Source of the DNA: CAZCAC01 sp964496575
GTDB lineage: Bacteria > Planctomycetota > UBA1135 > GCA-002686595
NCBI GenBank assembly: GCA_964496575.1
Contig: CAZCAC010000044.1
Location: forward strand, 1-64,000
Direction of reading: 5' to 3'
Length of the DNA stretch: 64,000 nt
The position numbers and the translations under genes were made by a program. How positions within the stretch are numbered: position 1 is the first letter of the stretch; each line of letters opens with the position of its first letter. The notes beneath the pieces were generated by a model. It searched no databases, had not been told where the DNA came from, and worked only from the letters and a program-made list of their open reading frames with translations. This document shows, piece after piece, positions 62,240-64,000 of the stretch.

Positions 62240-62788
62240 ATGATCCGAGGGTGGTTTCACGCCGTAGCGCATGGGTTTCTCAGACGCTGCTTCCAGCGTC
62301 CCGGGAGGATCCTCGGCTGTCATGTCGAGGCGGGAATGACGGTTCTCGACGTCGGCTGCGGGGAGGGTTTCTTCAGCCTCCCGCTGGCCAGAATGGTCGG
62401 TTCCCGGGGCCGAGTGGTCTGCGTCGACGTGGAGGCCGAAGTGATCGAGCGACTGAAAAAGCGGGCGGCGAGGGCCGGCTTGTCCGGACGCATCGACGCG
62501 AGGGTCTGGGAGGGGCGATGCCTCGAGGCCGACGAGCTGACCGTCCGAGCTGATTTCGCGCTCGCCTTCTACGTGGTGCACCACGCGGCGGATGCTCGAG
62601 CACTCATGACCGGAGTGTACAGGGCCTTGAAGCCGGGTGGCCGGTTTCTCGTCGTCGAGCCCGGTCACCACGCTTCGGTCCGCGAACGCGAGGCCGTCGA
62701 GATGGAAGGGAGGAGAGCCGGATTCGAGGTTCTCGACCATCCGAGAAAGGGCCGGGACTGGGCGGTCCTGTTCGCCAGGAGCCGGTAG
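62240..62788 (+). CDS. Class I SAM-dependent methyltransferase
   Basis: This 182-residue protein has motif I VLDVGCGEGFFSLPLA, the acidic strand end VCVDVEAEVIERLKKRA, and the post-II segment DFALAFYVVHHAADARALM, typical of Methyltransf_11/31. The start at ATG 62240 has AGAGGTG upstream. Substrate unknown. It stands alone between spacers. Confidence 0.75.
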   Translation: MIRGWFHAVAHGFLRRCFQRPGRILGCHVEAGMTVLDVGCGEGFFSLPLARMVGSRGRVVCVDVEAEVIERLKKRAARAGLSGRIDARVWEGRCLEADELTVRADFALAFYVVHHAADARALMTGVYRALKPGGRFLVVEPGHHASVREREAVEMEGRRAGFEVLDHPRKGRDWAVLFARSR

Positions 62789-63228
62789 ACCGGCGGCTCC
62801 CGAGGTTCGTGGATGGCATCTCCCGAAGCGATCGACGATACCGCAGTCCGGAACCAGGTGTGTCTTCAGACACCTTGACCGTACGAGTCACCCTGCGACC
62901 AGCACGGCCAAGGTGTGTGAGAACAGGCCCAGTGGTTCTGTGTCTTGCGATTTTTCCTGGCGGGCCCGTCGGGTCGTTGTCGCCACCCATGAGTGAAAAG
63001 ACCTCCCCAGGCCTGGAGGCACTCTCGAACAGGAAGGGCCTGTGTGAGGTCCCTGACCGGTACCAGGACGTGCTACCGTCTGGTGCCAGGGGGCCCGGGC
63101 GCTGAGCCCGGCCAGCTGATGATGTACCCTGGATCTCTTGTTCTCAGTGCTCCCTACCGGATCTCTGCCCGAGCATTGGTGGTCCGGCGACTCCAGTGGG
63201 GAGGAGGTGCGGCCTCGGGAGGTGTTCG
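62789..63228. other. Intergenic region before the second Ser/Thr kinase
   Basis: A 440-bp gap with a diverged GGAACCAGG repeat motif near 62850 followed by a short GGTGTGTC/GACACC hairpin. Frames here do not look coding; no ECF sigma gene precedes this kinase, unlike the first copy. Confidence 0.45.
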
Positions 63229-64000
63229 GTGAGCGACTCCCACCCGCAGCGCGCCAAGGCCCTGTTCGATCAGCTCCTCGACCTCCCCGAAGGAGCGGGT
63301 GATGCGTTCCTGAAGGAAGCCTGCGGTGCCGACCGAGCCCTCGAAGAGGAGGTCCGCTCGCTGCTCGAGGCCCATCTCGATGCGGAGGGCTTCCTGGAGA
63401 GTGAACAGGTCGCGCGGGCGCTCGCCGACTACTCCTCCGAGCACGACGATCCGCTGGTCGGCACCGTCATCGGGGACTACCGGATCCTCGGCCTCCTGGG
63501 ACGCGGCGGAATGGGCTCCGTCTATCGAGCCGAACAGGAGCGCCCCCACCGCGAGGTCGCCCTCAAGCTGGTCGATCGGGGGTTCACCTCACCCCAGCTC
63601 CTCCGGCGCTTCGAAGTCGAGGCGGAGGTGCTCGCCCGGCTCCAGCACCCGGGGATCGCCCAGATCCACGTCGCCGGCACCAGCGGGGTCCAGCACGAGG
63701 AACGGCCCTACTTCGCCATGGAGCTGGTCGAGGGACTGCCGCTGACGGACTTCGCCGAGGCGAAGAACCTCGATCTGCGCGAACGACTCGAGCTTCTGAT
63801 CAAGGTCTGCGAGGCCGTACAGCACGCGCATCAGGTCGGGGTGATCCACCGCGACCTCAAGCCGGCGAACATCCTGGTGACGGCCGAGGGGCAGCCGAAA
63901 ATCCTCGATTTCGGCATCGCCCGGAGCACCGATACCGATCTCCAGATCACCACCAGGGCGGGCAGCCGGGCGCTCCTGATCGGGACCCTCCCCTACATGA
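63229..64000 (+). CDS. Ser/Thr protein kinase, second copy (5' part; runs off the right edge)
   Basis: 257 residues are present from GTG 63229, preceded by GGAGG with 6-bp spacing. The frame reads RAKALFDQLLDLPEG...EVRSLLEAH, VIGDYRILGLLGRGGMGSVYRAEQ, VALKLVD, VIHRDLKPANIL and DFGIARS, nearly the same as residues 1-260 of the kinase at 11859. The differences are spread along the length, so it is a diverged paralogue rather than a recent copy. The membrane helix and TPR region are expected beyond the edge. Confidence 0.9.
   Translation, partial: MSDSHPQRAKALFDQLLDLPEGAGDAFLKEACGADRALEEEVRSLLEAHLDAEGFLESEQVARALADYSSEHDDPLVGTVIGDYRILGLLGRGGMGSVYRAEQERPHREVALKLVDRGFTSPQLLRRFEVEAEVLARLQHPGIAQIHVAGTSGVQHEERPYFAMELVEGLPLTDFAEAKNLDLRERLELLIKVCEAVQHAHQVGVIHRDLKPANILVTAEGQPKILDFGIARSTDTDLQITTRAGSRALLIGTLPYM

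Noticed and set aside
62809..63105. ORFs upstream of the second kinase (98 and 119 codons)
   Set aside because: Overlapping alternatives in repeat-containing spacer, no homology signal.

Overview
The window is GC-rich, densely coded bacterial chromosome. Several traits point to an anaerobic or facultatively anaerobic Gram-negative bacterium, most likely Planctomycetota or a nearby deep-branching phylum (inference). These are an ECF sigma factor coupled to a giant Ser/Thr kinase with TPR repeats, a secreted protein ending in a C-terminal module I associate with Planctomycetota, very large exported beta-propeller and peptidase proteins, and many oxygen-sensitive Fe-S enzymes. I saw no rRNA, tRNA, CRISPR array, transposase or integrase.

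Layout. 1-4.98 kb: a leftward operon tetR-bamB-bamC-bamD-bamE (bamE cut by the left edge) for a tungsten class II benzoyl-CoA reductase and its Hdr-like electron partners; junctions overlap or are a few bases apart. 5.1-16.1 kb: exported proteins (BNR/Asp-box propeller, HExxH peptidase), an ECF sigma/Ser-Thr kinase pair and a secreted protein. 16.2-19.9 kb: a sigma-54 module, with a sigma-54 promoter driving an exported ferritin-like protein, followed by a histidine kinase and an NtrC-type regulator. 20-21.6 kb: an acetyltransferase and a repeat protein broken by an in-frame amber codon. 21.9-28.0 kb: a leftward operon arsR-tusA-mvhD-HdrA-like-HdrA-like-wHTH-qmoC-like-dsrE, which looks like a Qmo/Hdr membrane electron-transfer complex joined to sulfur-carrier proteins. 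28.3-33.0 kb: a second sigma-54 unit (PAS-type activator, two small proteins, a cNMP-binding protein and an Old-Yellow-Enzyme-type Fe-S flavoprotein) with two good sigma-54 promoters.

33.2-41 kb: a Cys-rich exported protein, then a block flanked by imperfect 34-bp direct repeats. It holds a DUF134 regulator, a CDF transporter fused to an HflK-like SPFH domain, HflC, HflK, an Mrp ATPase fused to a NifX-type domain, a second DUF134 regulator and a thioesterase. 41.4-46.2 kb: outer-membrane beta-barrel, metal-binding protein and two metal ABC permeases, with no ATPase gene. 46.2-53.4 kb: methyltransferase, class II glutamine amidotransferase, UspA, CGGC protein, and a MacA/ATPase/permease/permease efflux system. 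53.5-56.9 kb: a rearrangement scar with a deiminase lacking a normal 5' end, a head-to-head truncated paralogue and a fragment of the CGGC gene. 56.9-61.9 kb: a fused pair of MinD-type ferredoxin ATPases, NifX-type protein, DUF5320-like protein, a third DUF134 regulator and hybrid cluster protein. The window ends in a second copy of the Ser/Thr kinase gene.

The most interesting threads are these. All three DUF134 genes carry the same palindromic operator type just upstream. The DUF134-linked CDF-SPFH/Mrp-NifX block may be a discrete module. The Qmo-like operon pairs with TusA and DsrE, with its MvhD part split off. Three near-consensus sigma-54 promoters sit beside two sigma-54 activators. 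A family of palindromic intergenic repeats is scattered through the right half.
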